Shown one piece after another: positions 1-13,034 of a stretch of 64,000 nt of DNA. The notes beneath the pieces are model-generated. The model ran no database searches. It worked only from the letters and a program-made list of their open reading frames with translations, and was not told the origin of the DNA. The number at the start of each line of letters is the position of its first letter. The stretch's first letter is position 1. Made by a program: the position numbers and the translations under genes. This DNA comes from Malachius bipustulatus (taxonomy: Eukaryota > Arthropoda > Insecta > Coleoptera > Melyridae): assembly GCA_910589415.1 (NCBI GenBank), contig OU342638.1:39591579-39655578 (forward strand). Direction: 5' to 3'.

Positions 1-1560
1 TCCGACAGGGTAAAATGTGATTTGATCGAAATCCTGAGAGTAACTTCAATTTATAGTAACAGTAATAAGTTTCATCATTAACTTACAAAAAAAGCTCTTT
101 TAAAACGTGATCAAATCTCACATCAGTAGAAAAACTGCCTCAGCATCTGATCATTTCAAGATCTGACACCAAAAAAATGAAGTCCTCGGATAAGACGATC
201 CGTTTCTCCCCGAAAATCGGAACCGATCGGTCCTACTCGAGTTCGCGATCTCTCTCTCCCGTCAACTTCTAACCAATCGTAATGCTCCGTTTGAAAAATC
301 GCCCGATTCAACGACTTCCGCTTCCACGTTCGACGTTGTCACTTCTATCCTAGTTTCAACAGCGCAGAGGCCTTCCAAAATTGACTCCGACCTATGATTT
401 TAACTTGATGTTCACTCAACTCAAAATTTCCAACCTATCAGACTAATTCGCTTTTCCTTTTGATAAAATTCAGTCGGGACTAGAGTATTTCTAAACAATT
501 GATACAGTTGGACCTTCTTTCGGTTAATATGATTCGACTTGTATGGTAGTCGGGCTTCACATCCAGCTGTCTGAAGCTGAGCGAGAGGCAGCGATGTCAG
601 TGAAGTTACTTCAAACAGAGAGAGAAAAGACAGATCGCGCGGACGTTAAAGTATTGATCCGTTCGGGCAGAGAGAGCAAGGTTGTCAGATTACTTGCAGC
701 GTGCCTTGCACGCTACGTTTTCTTTTTCAAAATTTTAATTCTCGATTTGGAATATTTTTATAAAGTTCAGAAAAGTTATGATTGACTGTACATTTTCGCT
801 GATGTAGGAGGCTGTATTAGGCAAAGATCACGAACGAACACCTGACAGCTATTAAGAAATCCTTGTCTTTGTTATTTAAGTAAGACGTAGAAAACATGTC
901 TGGTCGATTTTCTGTCCCGGTTCTGGGTTTTCAGAGTTTGAAAAGTATATCATCTTATGCGAATTAATTTTCCACGTCTAATGAGACCACTCTCATCTTG
1001 CTACTCTAGATTTCGGATTAGTTATCCAGATAAAACCTAAAAGATTATTTCTTTCGGTGTGGGTTAAAAAAAACATGAAAAGATAGTTGAGGAACCCATA
1101 AAGAACTTGCGTTTTGTTCTGAGACACGACAGGCCTCAAGTATATGCGGATTCACGATTGTGAAATTTAAGTTTGAATAAAGGGAGAACGAGAGAGGTTG
1201 ATCGTACTGTCGAGAGTATGCCGACGTATAAGGCGGAAGAGCCGACACCGTCGCGTGCGAGTTTTAAGTGTTGCATACTGTCGATGATGATATTTGGAGT
1301 GAAAGTGGGTCACCAAGTTCGGTTAGACAGTGGTTAAGGCGCATGCGATAGCGTCATCCCAAAAAATTATAAGTAAGGGTAAAAGGACGCTTCAGGTTCA
1401 TTTTTGGGTCTTAATTCGGAAGAACATGTAGCTTGTCTACAAGTTCGTAAATTAGTATTAGTCCCTTGTGTAATGGTGAAGTTGTTTCCGTGAAAGATGC
1501 AGTCTTACGTGAGTAATCTTTTGAATTTAATTTTGGTCATTATAACTAATGTTCGCTTTC
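1..1560. other. Gene-free AT-rich sequence
   Basis: I see no convincing coding exon here. Short open frames on both strands have no recognisable domain and no splice-site support. The only structured items are a 26-bp repeat at 695-720 and a weak tRNA D-arm-like stretch near 1322-1365, which I do not call a gene. Confidence 0.5.
695..720 (+). repeat. 26-bp dispersed repeat, inverted copy beside the assembly gap
   Basis: The 26 bases are the exact reverse complement of 23850-23875, the first bases after the N gap. The core is a small palindrome, AGCGTGC-CTT-GCACGCT. An identical 26-mer 23 kb away suggests the end of a repeat family, but the family is unknown. Confidence 0.6.
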
Positions 1561-1589
1561 TTGTCTTTACAGACAAGGGACGTGGTTTT

Positions 1590-1862
1590 GGACTTACGTC
1601 CTACTAGATTAGGTTTTGGAACGTAGTTTTGGGATTTAGTTTTGAACGTAGTTTTGAACTTTAGTTTTGATTTACTTTTGAGCTTCAAGTTCTAGAGTGT
1701 TAGATTCCAACTTCTAGTTTCAATTTTTTTTAACTACTAATTTCCGATTTCCAGTTTTTGATTTCGAACTTTGAATTTCTAAGTTTTAACTTTTGATTCC
1801 TGAATGTTAATTTCGAACTTCTAGTTTCTGAGTTTTGAGTTCCAACTTTCAAATTTCTGATT
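1590..1862. repeat. Degenerate TTTTGAACT-type low-complexity tract
   Basis: Variants of the words AGTTTTGAAC and AACTTCTAGTTT recur every 9-15 bases for about 270 bp. They look like a decayed short tandem repeat. There is no open frame of note. Confidence 0.5.
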
Positions 1863-1902
1863 CACATGAAAGTTTACATAAAGATTCGATCATGTGGAGG
1901 CT

Positions 1903-1928
1903 TAGGTAGGTACCTACCTAGGTAGGTA
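1903..1928. repeat. TAGGTAGGTACCTACC palindromic tract
   Basis: Alternating TAGG and CCTA tetranucleotides make a 26-base self-complementary tract. No function can be assigned. Confidence 0.6.
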
Positions 1929-1929
1929 T

Positions 1930-4350
1930 ACTAACCTGTGTGAAGGGTGATATTTGAAGAAGCTTGGAGAAATAAAGAAGAGTGGTGGAGTTTAGTTTGG
2001 AGACATGGAAGGTTTCATCAGGCAGAGGTTCTAGCGCTTTTATATTTGGTCGTCCCAAGGTAGCAGGGGGAGCAGTCCAGCTCATCCGGCACCTGGAGCA
2101 CCAACCAAGGGGTGCTAACACCAGTGCTAAGGCAGTTCCAGCAGCCATGCCGGCCTAGTCTTTGATCATCGCGCTTAGGTTAGAGGAACCTTAGTTCGTC
2201 AGTTTTTTGAGATGGAGTTTTGAAGAACAAGGTATGTCTTTATGAGTGAATAAACTTTTGCTATTTTCCGACAATCCAGAAAATTAAATAAATTCAAGTA
2301 CAGTGTTTAATTGATTTCATCACCTATGACTTTCTAAGTGAAACTGATTTGTGGTAATGTGTTATGAACTTTTATTGTGGTCAACAAGTGACTAATGTAA
2401 TGGTTATGTGTAAAAATAATTTATTAAATTTATCGTATGTGTTTAGGATTTCGAGTTGGAGATGATCATTTTCTAAATTACATTTTGAATTTCAGATTTT
2501 GTAGGTAGATACCTGTTTTTATATTGAAACTTTTGCTTAAGATAAATTTAAATTTTTGATAAATAATCTCTGATCTAACTCCGAGTTCTATTCAGAATTA
2601 TACCTATGTGTTATAGACTAGAAATTGTTTAATAGAATTTGAGCTTTGGAAATTTTTATCAGAACTATTGAAATGATATAGGTACCTATCTTGAATTTTA
2701 ATCATGTAAGTTTGATATCATTGGTAATAAGGTAATATTTATGTTCGAATATTTGAGTCAGGATTACTGAATTTAATTATTAAATTGATTGTTGATATGT
2801 AAGATCTATTGGTGATTGCCAGTCTATTGTACTGATGATGAAATTGATTTTAATAAATCTTTGTATTAAAATTCAACAATTTTAGAGTTTTGAGTATCAA
2901 CCCTCCTCATGTTCTTTTAAATTATTTATTCAATCAGTAGAGTAACATCAAGAATAAGGCGATATATCCTGGTATATTTTGGTGAGGTTTATTAATTTTT
3001 GGTTATTGTTTTTAAAATTGTTAGGAGTTACTACGGGTCCAGTCTGGTTCGGTGAATGCTGGATTTTCCAGAGGAAGGCCACATTTATCTGTCCCGGGCT
3101 GGATAATCACAACGAATCTTTTGTTTAAGTTTGGTTTTGGTTTGATACTTTGAAATTTTAGACGATCACTTTTCAAAATTTAAAGTTTATTTTTGTTTCG
3201 ACATTTAGAATATTTGGGTGGGGCATTCCAAATTTGATATGTTCCACTCGACAGGCCAATGTGGCTAATGTTACAAATTTGCCTAGTCACATTGAGATCT
3301 GTCAATAGCCACCTCCTTCCTTTCGGGGTTAAGGTAAGTGAATTATTATATTTTTTATTGTTCAACTTTTTGAGTGGGAGTAAGCGAGGGGGAGGAAGGC
3401 TCCATACTTATTATGTCACAGCTCCTTGTGATTTTTAACCCGTTAGCCTGTCTTGGTTGCTTCCTAATGGTGGAAAAATATTCCGAAACCCGTAGGTACG
3501 CCAGAAAATGTAATTTAAGGAAAGAAAACGATTGAACCTACACACAATTTCTTATTTTATAAATACTGAAATTTTTTTTTGCTTCCATTAGGTGTGCGCT
3601 CGCTTTCCTCTCTTTTACAGTCGACTACTGACAGAATGCTCTGAAATCGTACAGTCGGTATACCATATTTTCGGAGTTTCATAAAATTCACCTACACAGA
3701 TCGTCATTATCCTTTTTCCTAATTCAGTAGCAGGCAGGGTATGCTGCATTTGCAACAAAACGGTCCATCGGGTGTGCAAAATGTATTGGACAAAAGCTGT
3801 AATAGCTTTTGAGTTTTTCTACCATCGTGTTTTCAAAAAGTTGGAAACTTAGAAACGACTTGGATTTAAATTAAAATCATCCACCATTTTGTTTTTTGAA
3901 AACGTTTCATCGAAACCGTAATTAACGTGCATGTCCGAAAACCCCCCCGATTATGAATTTGGTGCATGAAAATGCGATGAGTTGAATTAATTTAAAAAAA
4001 TAATAGAGCCGATTACTTTTGGGCGCCCTCTGTATTCGTATTTCGTACCAAGCGTAGGCAATATACAGGGTGTTCACTGTCAGGGTGCCTAAACTTCACA
4101 GGTTGATTCTTCAGACTAAAATAAACAAAAATTTCCTATTGCCCGGAAATGCACCCTTTTTTGAGATGCAGGGTGTCGAAGAAATCTTCTTTTTCCAGTT
4201 GTTTTGACGATATACTATGTGCTCACTGGTCCCCTTATTTTCGCCGAATATAGGTTTAAAAAAATTCAGTGGCGTAGATTTAGGATATTTTGAGGATTTC
4301 GGCCGCCTAATTTCTGCGCCACTGGAATAAATGCGATTTTAAGATGCGCC
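1930..4350. other. Intergenic, no gene recognised
   Basis: Mostly AT-rich DNA. A short GC-richer patch at about 2030-2150 has open frames on both strands but no domain or splice support. Around 4067 there is an isolated ACAGGGTG transposon-end motif next to the foldback elements that follow. Confidence 0.5.
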
Positions 4351-4573
4351 CTTGAACCACCCATGTTTTCTACACCAAAAAGGTACTCTTGGTTAATGGC
4401 TCTAAAATGAACCGTTTCCGAGAAAAATGGCATTTTACGAGAGAAAACATCACTTTTTTAACGTTTTTTCAACAGCATTTTCTTTCATAAAATGACGTTT
4501 TTCTCGGAAACGGTTCATTTTAGAGCCGTTAATCGAGAGTACCTTTTTGGCGTAGAAAGCATAGGCGGTGCAA
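4351..4573. mobile_element. Foldback MITE with arms of about 100 bp
   Basis: The left arm runs from a gaaccaccc motif through an aggtactct motif. It pairs with the right arm that ends in ggcgtagaaagcataggcggtgc. The arms differ by a few substitutions and the loop is about 40 bp. There is no coding capacity, so this is a non-autonomous foldback element. It sits directly against the large inverted-repeat element that starts at 4616. Confidence 0.75.
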
Positions 4574-4615
4574 AGGCCTAAACGCATCCGCGGCTTCTAC
4601 AGTTTCACTATGGCA

Positions 4616-6183
4616 CCTATACAGGGTGAGTTTTTTTCAATGTTTAGTACAGGGATCTCGTAAACTACTGCAGTTAGAGGAACGGTTAAATGGGGAAAGA
4701 AGTGCAGTTTTATGAGCTTAATTCGAAACAGCTTTTGTTTTTTTGAAAATCTCCATGGCTTCCTAGATATTTAACATAAAGTAAATTCCGCGGATTTCTT
4801 TACACCGAGATAGCAGTCTTATTATTGGGATTAGAGAAAAATCGTAAAGAAAAATATTTTAGACGATTTCATAGACAATAAAACGGCGTTACAATTTTTT
4901 TAATGTGTTGTGTCATTTTCGAGCTATGACGTAAACTTGTGTTTTTTTAAATGCAAGTCATAGTTGGCTATGACATCATTCGATATGTCTCTTTTTTCTA
5001 AATACAACGATATAAAACTCAATATCGTTTTTTCGGGAAATAAAAAAGTTAGGACGGTTTTTAATTTTATTTCCTCAAATACGTGGTATAGGCGCTGAAT
5101 TTATAGTTAATTTTGAATTGAAAATCTTATATGAATTAATAGTTCAACGGGATAGCTAGTTTTCGAGAACTTTAAAAAAAATATTAATTTTAATTCTAAT
5201 CTTTCAAAAACCTTGTAACAATACCTACCTACGCTGTAGAACTTTAGACTAAATATTCATATCAAAATGTGACGGCTGCTTAGCAACAGTAACAGAAACA
5301 GTGGAACTATAAAATTTGACAGTTAGTTACTTAGAGGCTTATAATTTACATTGAACTTTAAGTTTGAAGTCAGGTTTTGCAGAAGTTCTTAAATCGTATA
5401 ACCTGCAAGGTGAATTACTAGTATGGAGTTTTCCAACCAAGAGAAGCGTGATATGATAGAATGTTATATTCAGTGTCAAAAGAATGCTGTCAGGGCTGCG
5501 GAACAATATTTTCGCAGATATTTTAATCGTCGTTAACCTTTTATATTCAAATGTTTCATAATATTTTCTAGAGTTACTAGATGGCTATTAGAAAATTTGT
5601 AGTTAATTAAGTATAATTGTTTGCATAGAGGATTACAAATTATTCTGCAAAATTATCTATGTGTAATTTCAAATTTAACTGAGGTCTATCAGTTATGCTT
5701 ACATGGCCGCCTAGTTAAGTTGAGGAAATAAAATTAAAAACCGTCCTAACTTTTTTATTTCCCGAAAAAATGATATCGAGTTTTATATCGTTGTATTCAG
5801 AAAAAAAAGACATATTGAATGATGTCATAGCCAACTATGACTTACATTTAAAAAAACACAAGTTTACGTCATAGCTCGAAAATGACACAACAAATTAAAA
5901 AAATTGTAACGCCATTTTATTGTCTATGAAATCGTCTAAAAGGTTTTCCTTTACGATTTTTCTCTAATCCCAATAATAAGACTGCTATCTCGGTGTAAAG
6001 AAATCCGCGGAATTTACTTTATGTTAAATATCTAGGAAGCCATGGAGATTTTCAACAAAACAAAAGCTGTTTCGAATTAAGCTCATAAAACTGCACTTCT
6101 TTCCCCATTTAACCGTTCCTCTAACTGCAGTAGTTTACGAGATCCCTGTACTAAACATTGAAAAAAAACTCACCCTGTATAGG
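4616..6183. mobile_element. DNA transposon with 463-bp terminal inverted repeats
   Basis: The two ends, CCTATACAGGGTGAG and its complement, open near-identical inverted arms at 4616-5078 and 5720-6183. The roughly 640-bp interior carries only a small remnant open frame (5423-5536) resembling the N-terminal helix-turn-helix of arthropod transposon proteins. Arms of this length with ACAGGGTG tips look like a mariner/IS630-type or related cut-and-paste element. The superfamily is inferred because no catalytic DDE/D core is present, so the copy is non-autonomous. Confidence 0.8.
5423..5536 (+). pseudogene. Transposon HTH-domain remnant (37 codons)
   Basis: The frame begins MEFSNQEKRDMIECY and ends at TAA after 37 codons. 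It includes an NAVRAAEQYF stretch followed by RRYFNRR. This matches my recollection of the helix-turn-helix domain (DUF4817-like) at the start of many arthropod transposon ORFs, which usually continues with a conserved proline and arginine. Everything after the first helix-turn-helix is missing and there is no nuclease domain. It lies between the 463-bp inverted arms of its host element. The family assignment is from memory and needs a profile search. Confidence 0.55.
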
Positions 6184-6508
6184 TGGGACGTTGCAAGAAA
6201 AAGTACGGCCCTGAACGGGGGTCTTAAAATTCTCGGATTCGGCCCATTTTCAATAGGTCGCATTTGGGGAACCTCCAAGTTTCGTCCCGATCGGTAACTT
6301 TCAGACACTTATGCCCGGTTGCACGAACGAAGTTAAAAATCTGTGAGATAATCGTCAATTTAAAAACGCCCTGTATTATCAAAATATTGGTCTAATAGTG
6401 CTGGAAACTCTACTCCCTTGTAGAAGAATTAATTACCAACAAAAATTGAAATATCTTTGAAAATATTCACCATATTTTCAAAAATTGAAATTTAAAATCA
6501 ATAATTGA
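6184..6508. other. Intergenic, nothing recognised
   Basis: About 325 bp of repeat-like AT-rich sequence between two inverted-repeat elements. No open frame and no RNA gene seen. Confidence 0.45.
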
Positions 6509-6689
6509 ACCCTATGCTGCAACAACGTTGTAAGTGCCAAAAGTAAATTTTGCGGGAAGTCGAAATAAACATTTTTTTGTGAACGAATGTTTGTAAGCTG
6601 ATATATTATATTGGTTCACAAAAAAATGTTTATTTCGACTTCCCCCAAAATTTACTTTTGGCACTTACAACGTTGTCGCAGCATAGGGT
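6509..6689. mobile_element. Foldback MITE with 78-bp arms
   Basis: The left end ACCCTATGCTGCAACAACG pairs with the right end. The arms stay complementary for about 78 bp through the AACATTTTTTTGTGAAC block, leaving a loop of about 27 bp. There are only a few mismatches. The open frame across the right arm has no domain and is a by-product. Confidence 0.8.
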
Positions 6690-8830
6690 GCAATTATGGA
6701 ACGGATCCCGCTCATTTTCAATACGCATCGCGGGACCGTGCGCCGCTTCATCAATCGAGCCAAATTTCATCTTTCCCATATGAAAACTTACGACTGTAGA
6801 GTGTTTCCTAGAAAAGTCACAGACCCACAGACCTGAGGACAGACATTTTAGCGGCGGTAGTTTCCAGGTACTTACTCAAAATTAATAAAATTTATATTTT
6901 CAACATAAATTGTATTATTTTCGTAAGTGATAACAAATTCGATATTACTAACAGCACATACGGTCTGTCCGAACTCACGCTCGCTGTCGGGACAACTGAC
7001 TGATAAAATAAAATTCAACCCCTGTGGTGTTCTCACGTCTCTTTTGAGGACAGTCTGGAGTATATCACTCGACAGAGGTTGTGTGTGTAAAGATATTGCA
7101 GGTCTTCCGAGAGCTTGAAAGGATCTCCTAACATGCTAATTTCAATATTTTGTGACAGATTTATTTTACCTTATCGCGGTCAGAGCTTATCTTGGCGTCG
7201 TAGAGACGGCTTCAGGAATCGTCCCTTATTACATTATTGTAAGTAGATTAATTTTGATTATTGTTAATTCTTCTTGTTGGGTCCATTTGGCTAATGACGG
7301 GTTGACGGGTAATATTTATGTAATATGTTATGTTATTATAATTAATCAGGAATAGGTACTGGGAATCAATAAACTACTTTGAGTTTTCTGAAAAGAACAG
7401 AATACCTATACAGTTTATTTTACAATATTTACAAGCTTATTATTTAATTATTAATTTATGTTACCTGAAAAGAACAGAAAACGACATTTATTTAAAGTTT
7501 ACTGTTCCGCAAAATCTATTATAATTCGAAATCTATGACAATAACAATCCTTATTTTTAAATAACAAGTTTTACAGACTGATTTCGTTTATATCTGGTCT
7601 TTCTCGTTCTCTCTTAATTAATCGGTTTCGAGGTTATCAGTTTATCACTGAGTATAGCGGCAAATTTAAAACATACGTCATAGTATGTTTACATTTTATT
7701 CAATAGATTATAAAGGGGTTAAGTAGAGTAGCGCAAGCTAGACTTCGCCTCTTTCATACAGTAATGTATGATAGTCTGTGACAGTAATCAGTACCTACTG
7801 TATATTACCGTACTAATAAATGAAATCACTTTATTATTATTATTATTATTATTATAACCTTCGTGCGTTTCCGTCAGATCCCGGCCGCCAGATTTACGCC
7901 GGCCGGTATTCCGACTGTTCCGTCCGCGTCCGTCCGAGTAATCATTTAAGTTAAGTCATTCCTGCGCCTGCCGCTGCCTCGTGTGTAAAGTCGCAATTCA
8001 GAATCGTTTTTACTGCTTGATCTTGGTAAACGTGCACAGTGTTGTTGTCATTATGTTACTGATAACATATTATGTTACATATTATGTTATTGATCCTGAT
8101 GTGTGCCATAATCCATTTGAATAAAATCCAGCATTGAGAGCGATTTCTTTAGAAGATTAGACGATCTAATAATAAATGAATCGAAAAGGAAAGAAACCAC
8201 ACTGTTTTTCTACTCTCATCATTCATCAACATCCATGTAAGTACTTAAATTACCTAATCCTAATAATTGCTTTTCTCTTAATCGATTAATTATCTCTGGA
8301 AAAATGTGACAAAAAAATGAATAAATCATTTCTTAAAACAAGAATCTCAGCTGTTGCATGTGTCTCTAATCGTATTTAGCGGGAGTTCTGTAATTTCCAC
8401 TGGCTGGACCGTGCTAGTTCATTATTGAGAGAGAGAACTCTGGATAAACATATTCCCCTTCCTCTGTCCCTCGTGTTAGGGCTCAATTTGATAAAAATAT
8501 ATTTCAAATAAAATAACATCTGTACGGTACAACGTCCGTCAATCAAGTCATCTCCCTACGCATCTAGAGAATGGCCGACAGCCAAACTCGTATTGCACAA
8601 TATTTCACAACAGTCCTGAAAATAACTCGACGAGTTCAGCCGCCGAGGTGATTCCCCGCCCGCCAAGAAATCAACCAGTCAACGGCGTCATCCTCCCCGC
8701 CTCAGCCATGATTTGCTTGCATTCGGTTCCTTTCGCAAGTCGTCGTGGATGTACGTGCGTGATTCCCATGCTATCCTTCTATTTTGTGGAATAGTGGAGA
8801 GGGTCTGTCAAAAAAACGCTCCATCCGCCT
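6690..8830. other. Intergenic with (TTA)n microsatellite
   Basis: No gene is recognised. A perfect TTA trinucleotide run occupies about 7831-7855. A GC-rich stretch at 7865-7960, with CCGGCCG and CCGTCCGCGTCCGTCCG words, stands out from its surroundings and could be a promoter or 5' UTR exon of something undetected. No long frame supports that. Confidence 0.4.
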
Positions 8831-9700
8831 TGAACTCGAGAATTTTTTTTGATTTTTTTTCATGAAGTTGGACCCCCTCTTCATTTTGGTGACATTTTCA
8901 AAAACTTAATCGACGCCCTGGCGGAGAAATGTGCATGCGAAGACATCGGCAATGGGTTTTTTGCACATAACTCGCTTAATTCAACTCTGAGCATAGTAAA
9001 TATCCTGTCGAAAAATGAAGAGCTCTCGAAGACGCGTAATTTGAACTTTGACTGGTTCAAATCGGTCAAACGGTTCTCGAGATATCGCATTTTCAATTTT
9101 AAGGCCCTTTCTTCGGGGTTCCGCCGCGGTGCGAATACACCGCCGTCCGTGTTCGCGTGTTTTGCATGGAAAAAATCGACTTAGGGACTTAATTTTTTTT
9201 TCATCGACAGACAGCAGTGTCCTCAATGATGCCTGAAATTTTGAAGTCGCTATCTCGATTAGAGGGGTAGGGGGAGGGGAAATCATAATTAAAATTCAAA
9301 TTGCTATAACTTTCGCTAATATTGGGGCCTCGGGCCCAACCAATGGGAGATGACACTTTGGAATGCCTACTTTAAAATGGTATTTTTTTTTCGATTCCGC
9401 CAATATTGGCAAGATGCCCGCAGAAAACCGATTTCCCTCCCACCCTTTTTTTTTCTTAAAACTGTTTTTTTGACATGAAAGAAGGGGGTGGGGGTAAAAA
9501 ATGTTTCGTCATCAGACGGGAATTTTTTTTATCTTTGATTTGAGCCCCAGTAGACCTCGATCGGACCATTATTAAGGTCACAGGGTCACCAAACGCGTTT
9601 GGTCCTGTAGAATGGCAAGGATTAGGGTTAGCGGGTTCCGCTACCCGGCATTTTTTAGGGCTAAGTGTCCCCTTTCAAGATTTTCTTACCCCATGTCGCT
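8831..9700. other. Repeat-like region with recurrent T8-9 runs
   Basis: Runs of eight or more T recur at about 8843, 9190, 9386, 9447 and 9523, between blocks of moderate GC content. Overlapping frames on both strands (8849-9286) share no protein motif. This looks like non-coding transposon-derived sequence. Confidence 0.4.
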
Positions 9701-12170
9701 ATCTCAATTAGGGCCTGCACGCGGACGTGATATGTAAACCAATTAATCTAGCGTGTGTTACTGTGAGAGAAGAGAGAAAGGAGAGGGAGCGCTAGGCTCC
9801 GCCCCCGGCTCTCGCTGCTCCGCGGCTTATTCAACTTCCGATAATCGATAACCATCCTCTTCTCACCACCTTTTTTATCGACTAAAAGAGCTACACTAGC
9901 ATATTATGGAGAATTACTTTTTCGTATGATATTCGCAGTTAAGTACCTACTTGTCTATGATGTCTCGAAAAATCTCTTTATCTCGTTCTGAACAACGGTA
10001 CGAGCGAAATGCAACTGGAATTTCGGACGTCGTAGGAATTTCAAGCTGAAAGGTATTAATTTTCCCTAAATTAGTTAAGGAATTACGAATGCATTGTTTA
10101 AATTCAGAGATCAAATTAATTATATAAATGGTCCTGTTAGTTGTGAATGTGATAAATTTCCATGAGTAATATTTATAGGCGCATCGTATTATTCGTGTAG
10201 CTGAAATTGAGAAGAATGTTTAATGTTAATTCGTTACCAACTGGATAGTAAATGATTTTTTCATCTTCAGTAAAATTGCGACCCACTAGAACCTCTGCAT
10301 GCAAGGAACATATGGATCGTCAATAAATATACAAAGTTATTTTTAACTCGACAATTCCTATTCTAATCACGCATTCGACGCGTATTCAGAAACAATTAAA
10401 CTGAGGCCCAGGAACTCTGAAAGTGAAATTCCTGTTTCTAGCGGATGTAAAAGCAATTTTAACTTACGTGCCACCGATCTCTGTATTAATGAGCAACCAC
10501 TGCCGAAATCTATGAAAGCATAACAATACATAAAGTATTATGTACAGTTATTTGTTTATAGAATTTCTCATGACCATGTATATTATTCGGATTAGTATGC
10601 AACCCTTCCCTTCGCTCGTTCTCAAAAAAAAAAAATTAAATTTTAATTAACCAGGCCAAAAAGAAAACAAAAAAAAAATGAGCGAAAGGAAGGTACTTGC
10701 CCTCTGACCCCGTTTGGGTACTTTCAAATTTGTTTGAACCCAAAACAGGACAGAGGGGTGTTAAAAAGAAAATAAAATGAACTTACAAATTTGTTAACAT
10801 GATCGTCTAAATATAAAAATATAAGATTCAAAATTTAAATAACTGACCTGCCCTACGTTGTGTCTTTTTAAAATTCAGGCCACACAGATACAAAAATAAA
10901 ACTCACATAAAAAAAAATAACAATTTATTGGACTTCTCCAAGTAACAACATTAATTTTCCCAGTAAATGAGATATTGTATTGTGAGATAAATAAATACAA
11001 ATAGGATTCTTCCTTTATCAACTACATACTAGAAACAATTTTCGAAAACAGAACAATAATAAGACTAAATGCTGGATCCAGGTAGGACCACCATACTCTT
11101 CATAGAAAGTCAATTAAAAATGATTTCCTAACCCTACTTAAATTGGCCAATTTCTATTTAATTCTCTTAAAATTTTATCTTAATGATTATTTAAAAATAA
11201 CTATTACATGATGACAACTTGGCATATCAAATTTTGCTAGATATTAACATTATTATCTCTATGAGATCTTTAACTCATCTATAGACAAAACACTTTTACT
11301 GAATCAAAATAACAACAACACTTGGTAGGTACCTATATACTTCTCCTTTCTTTGGAGAATATGTATTAATCACAAAATAACATTGACGAGGTACCTTTTG
11401 TTGGTTAAGTCGCATTTCCACTCGAAGAACCGTAAGAGGGATGACCAGAAGAGTAGGATGCAACACGACGCTTCCTCATTCCTCGGTTGATGACGTCAGA
11501 AGCCCATCTTCAGTCTGGACCACAAAGAAAATGAAAATGGCTGCAATTCATCAGAAAGACGCCATCCTCACCACCATACACAGGATTTCCTGAACCCCAA
11601 ACGGAGCACCACAATTCGGACCCGCAACGAAACCAGCCAAGAAGAAAAAAAAAACGAGTAGACAAAAAGGAAAAATGAAAAAAGAAAAGAAAAGAAGTAG
11701 AACTAGAAGCTCTGAAACAAAATAAATAATCACTATCTGAAATTTTACCAATCGCCATTTTCCCTTACCGATCAGATTTACATCACCCTCATCGAGCTTC
11801 TTCACTCCACTCTGTGATAATCGTTATCCTGAGTCTCATTCTGTCTATTTAGGAATGACATAGAGCATTAGTTTTACTACATAAAACTAGAACAAACTTC
11901 ATACCTGAATTTTCAACAAGAAATCACCACCATCACCACAAATCGCTCCACTAAACCACCTTCACTTCACGAGTGTTTCCAGCAGAGAGCGAGCTGCTCG
12001 ACCATCCTTCCGGTTCTCGACCCTTTCGTTAATCGATAAACCGGCGCAAGGCCAACCGTCTACTAACTCAGTCGGTCACTTCACCGAATGGCAGTTGACA
12101 AGACTCTGACTGACAGACTCATAACTCGATCCTGTTACTATACCTCAAACTATAGAACTTGCGGAGGGTA
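9701..12170. other. Intergenic, possible retroelement flank
   Basis: AT-rich sequence with a GC-rich block near 9715-9840. No coding exon is supported. The right part (about 11400-12170) lies downstream of the gag-like frame on the minus strand and may be more of that decayed retroelement, but no protease, reverse transcriptase or integrase motif is visible. Confidence 0.35.
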
Positions 12171-12662
12171 TCAAACTAACGAAACGCCATCTTGGTAAAC
12201 CTTTCTATACGTAAGTTCATTCGGGATAAATATGGAAAAGCGCACGCTACAAGTATTTAACGTTTGAATCTGCTGAAATGGATGCTGTGCCCGTTTGTAA
12301 CAGGCCACTTCAATATGACCTTGTAAATTACAATAATTACATATTTTGTGACGATGTTTACAATTTCGTCGTAAATGATTTTTTTGTCCGCAAGCATTGC
12401 AAACGTAATCATGGATCGGAGGAGTAGATACTGACTTCTCCATTTCTTTAAAGTTATGAGTAGAAACATCCCTAAAAGATGCAACAGGATTCTTAAAAGT
12501 GGTAATATTATGCGTTGTATTGCGTAAGTACAAAGTCAACGAATTCGGGTCGGAAATATTAGCAGCCTCAGCAGCAGAGGTAATATTTTCATCACCTATA
12601 TAGCACCCAAAATCAATTGTAACGCAGAAAAGAGGGAGAGACTCACATGTAAAGAAAGACAC
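12171..12662 (-). pseudogene. Ty3/gypsy-like gag remnant with two CCHC zinc knuckles
   Basis: This 163-codon frame carries two successive nucleic-acid-binding zinc knuckles, CNACGQKNHLRRNC and CNYCNLQGHIEVAC. Both fit C-X2-C-X4-H-X4-C and they are separated by a basic KHRHKI linker. Paired knuckles of this spacing are typical of the nucleocapsid end of gag in Ty3/gypsy retrotransposons, where they package element RNA. No pol domains follow within reach, so this is a truncated fossil. The upstream part of the frame is not recognisable. Flanking sequence on its 5' side (12.7-13.5 kb) includes a GC-rich tandem repeat that may belong to the leader or LTR. A host CCHC protein exon is the less likely alternative. 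Confidence 0.6.
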
Positions 12663-13034
12663 AAATTTATTTCGTCAGGGCCGTCGTTTTTCTAGTCACT
12701 CACCGTTTCTCTTGCCTTGCGACGTCTCGGCCCACTCCCTAAAGAGATTAAAACTTGCATAAGTGTCTTATTCCTCCTAAAGCTTACTTAAGCTTATCAT
12801 TAACTAACGCGTAGCCTTCTTGGTAACCTCTCTCTGAAGCTTTGACATTACCTTGCTGAAGATACGTAAATCACTGTTCAAGGTCATTGCTGAAGTTACT
12901 CGACTCAAGACTCTACTCAAGACATCTTGCTCTTTAGTCGTTGATCGTAGCCTTGCCAAGGTTTCCGGCGCCAAGGCACGCTGTGGTAACCAGGACCCAC
13001 CTCGGTCCTCCCGATCTCAAGGTCGCTCACGGGT

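Noticed and set aside
1322..1365. tRNA-like stretch (AGTGGTTAAGGCGCATGCG) resembling a Ser/Leu tRNA D-arm
   Set aside because: Only the A-box region looks right. No anticodon stem or matching acceptor arms can be drawn and the B-box region is poor, so at best it is a decayed SINE head.
8849..9286. Overlapping open frames on both strands (up to 111 codons)
   Set aside because: They mirror each other, show no domain and lie in a repeat-like, homopolymer-rich region.
11510..11805. Two minus-strand frames with hydrophobic Phe-rich runs
   Set aside because: The runs come from poly-A/T-type sequence read in frame. There are no splice sites or motifs.
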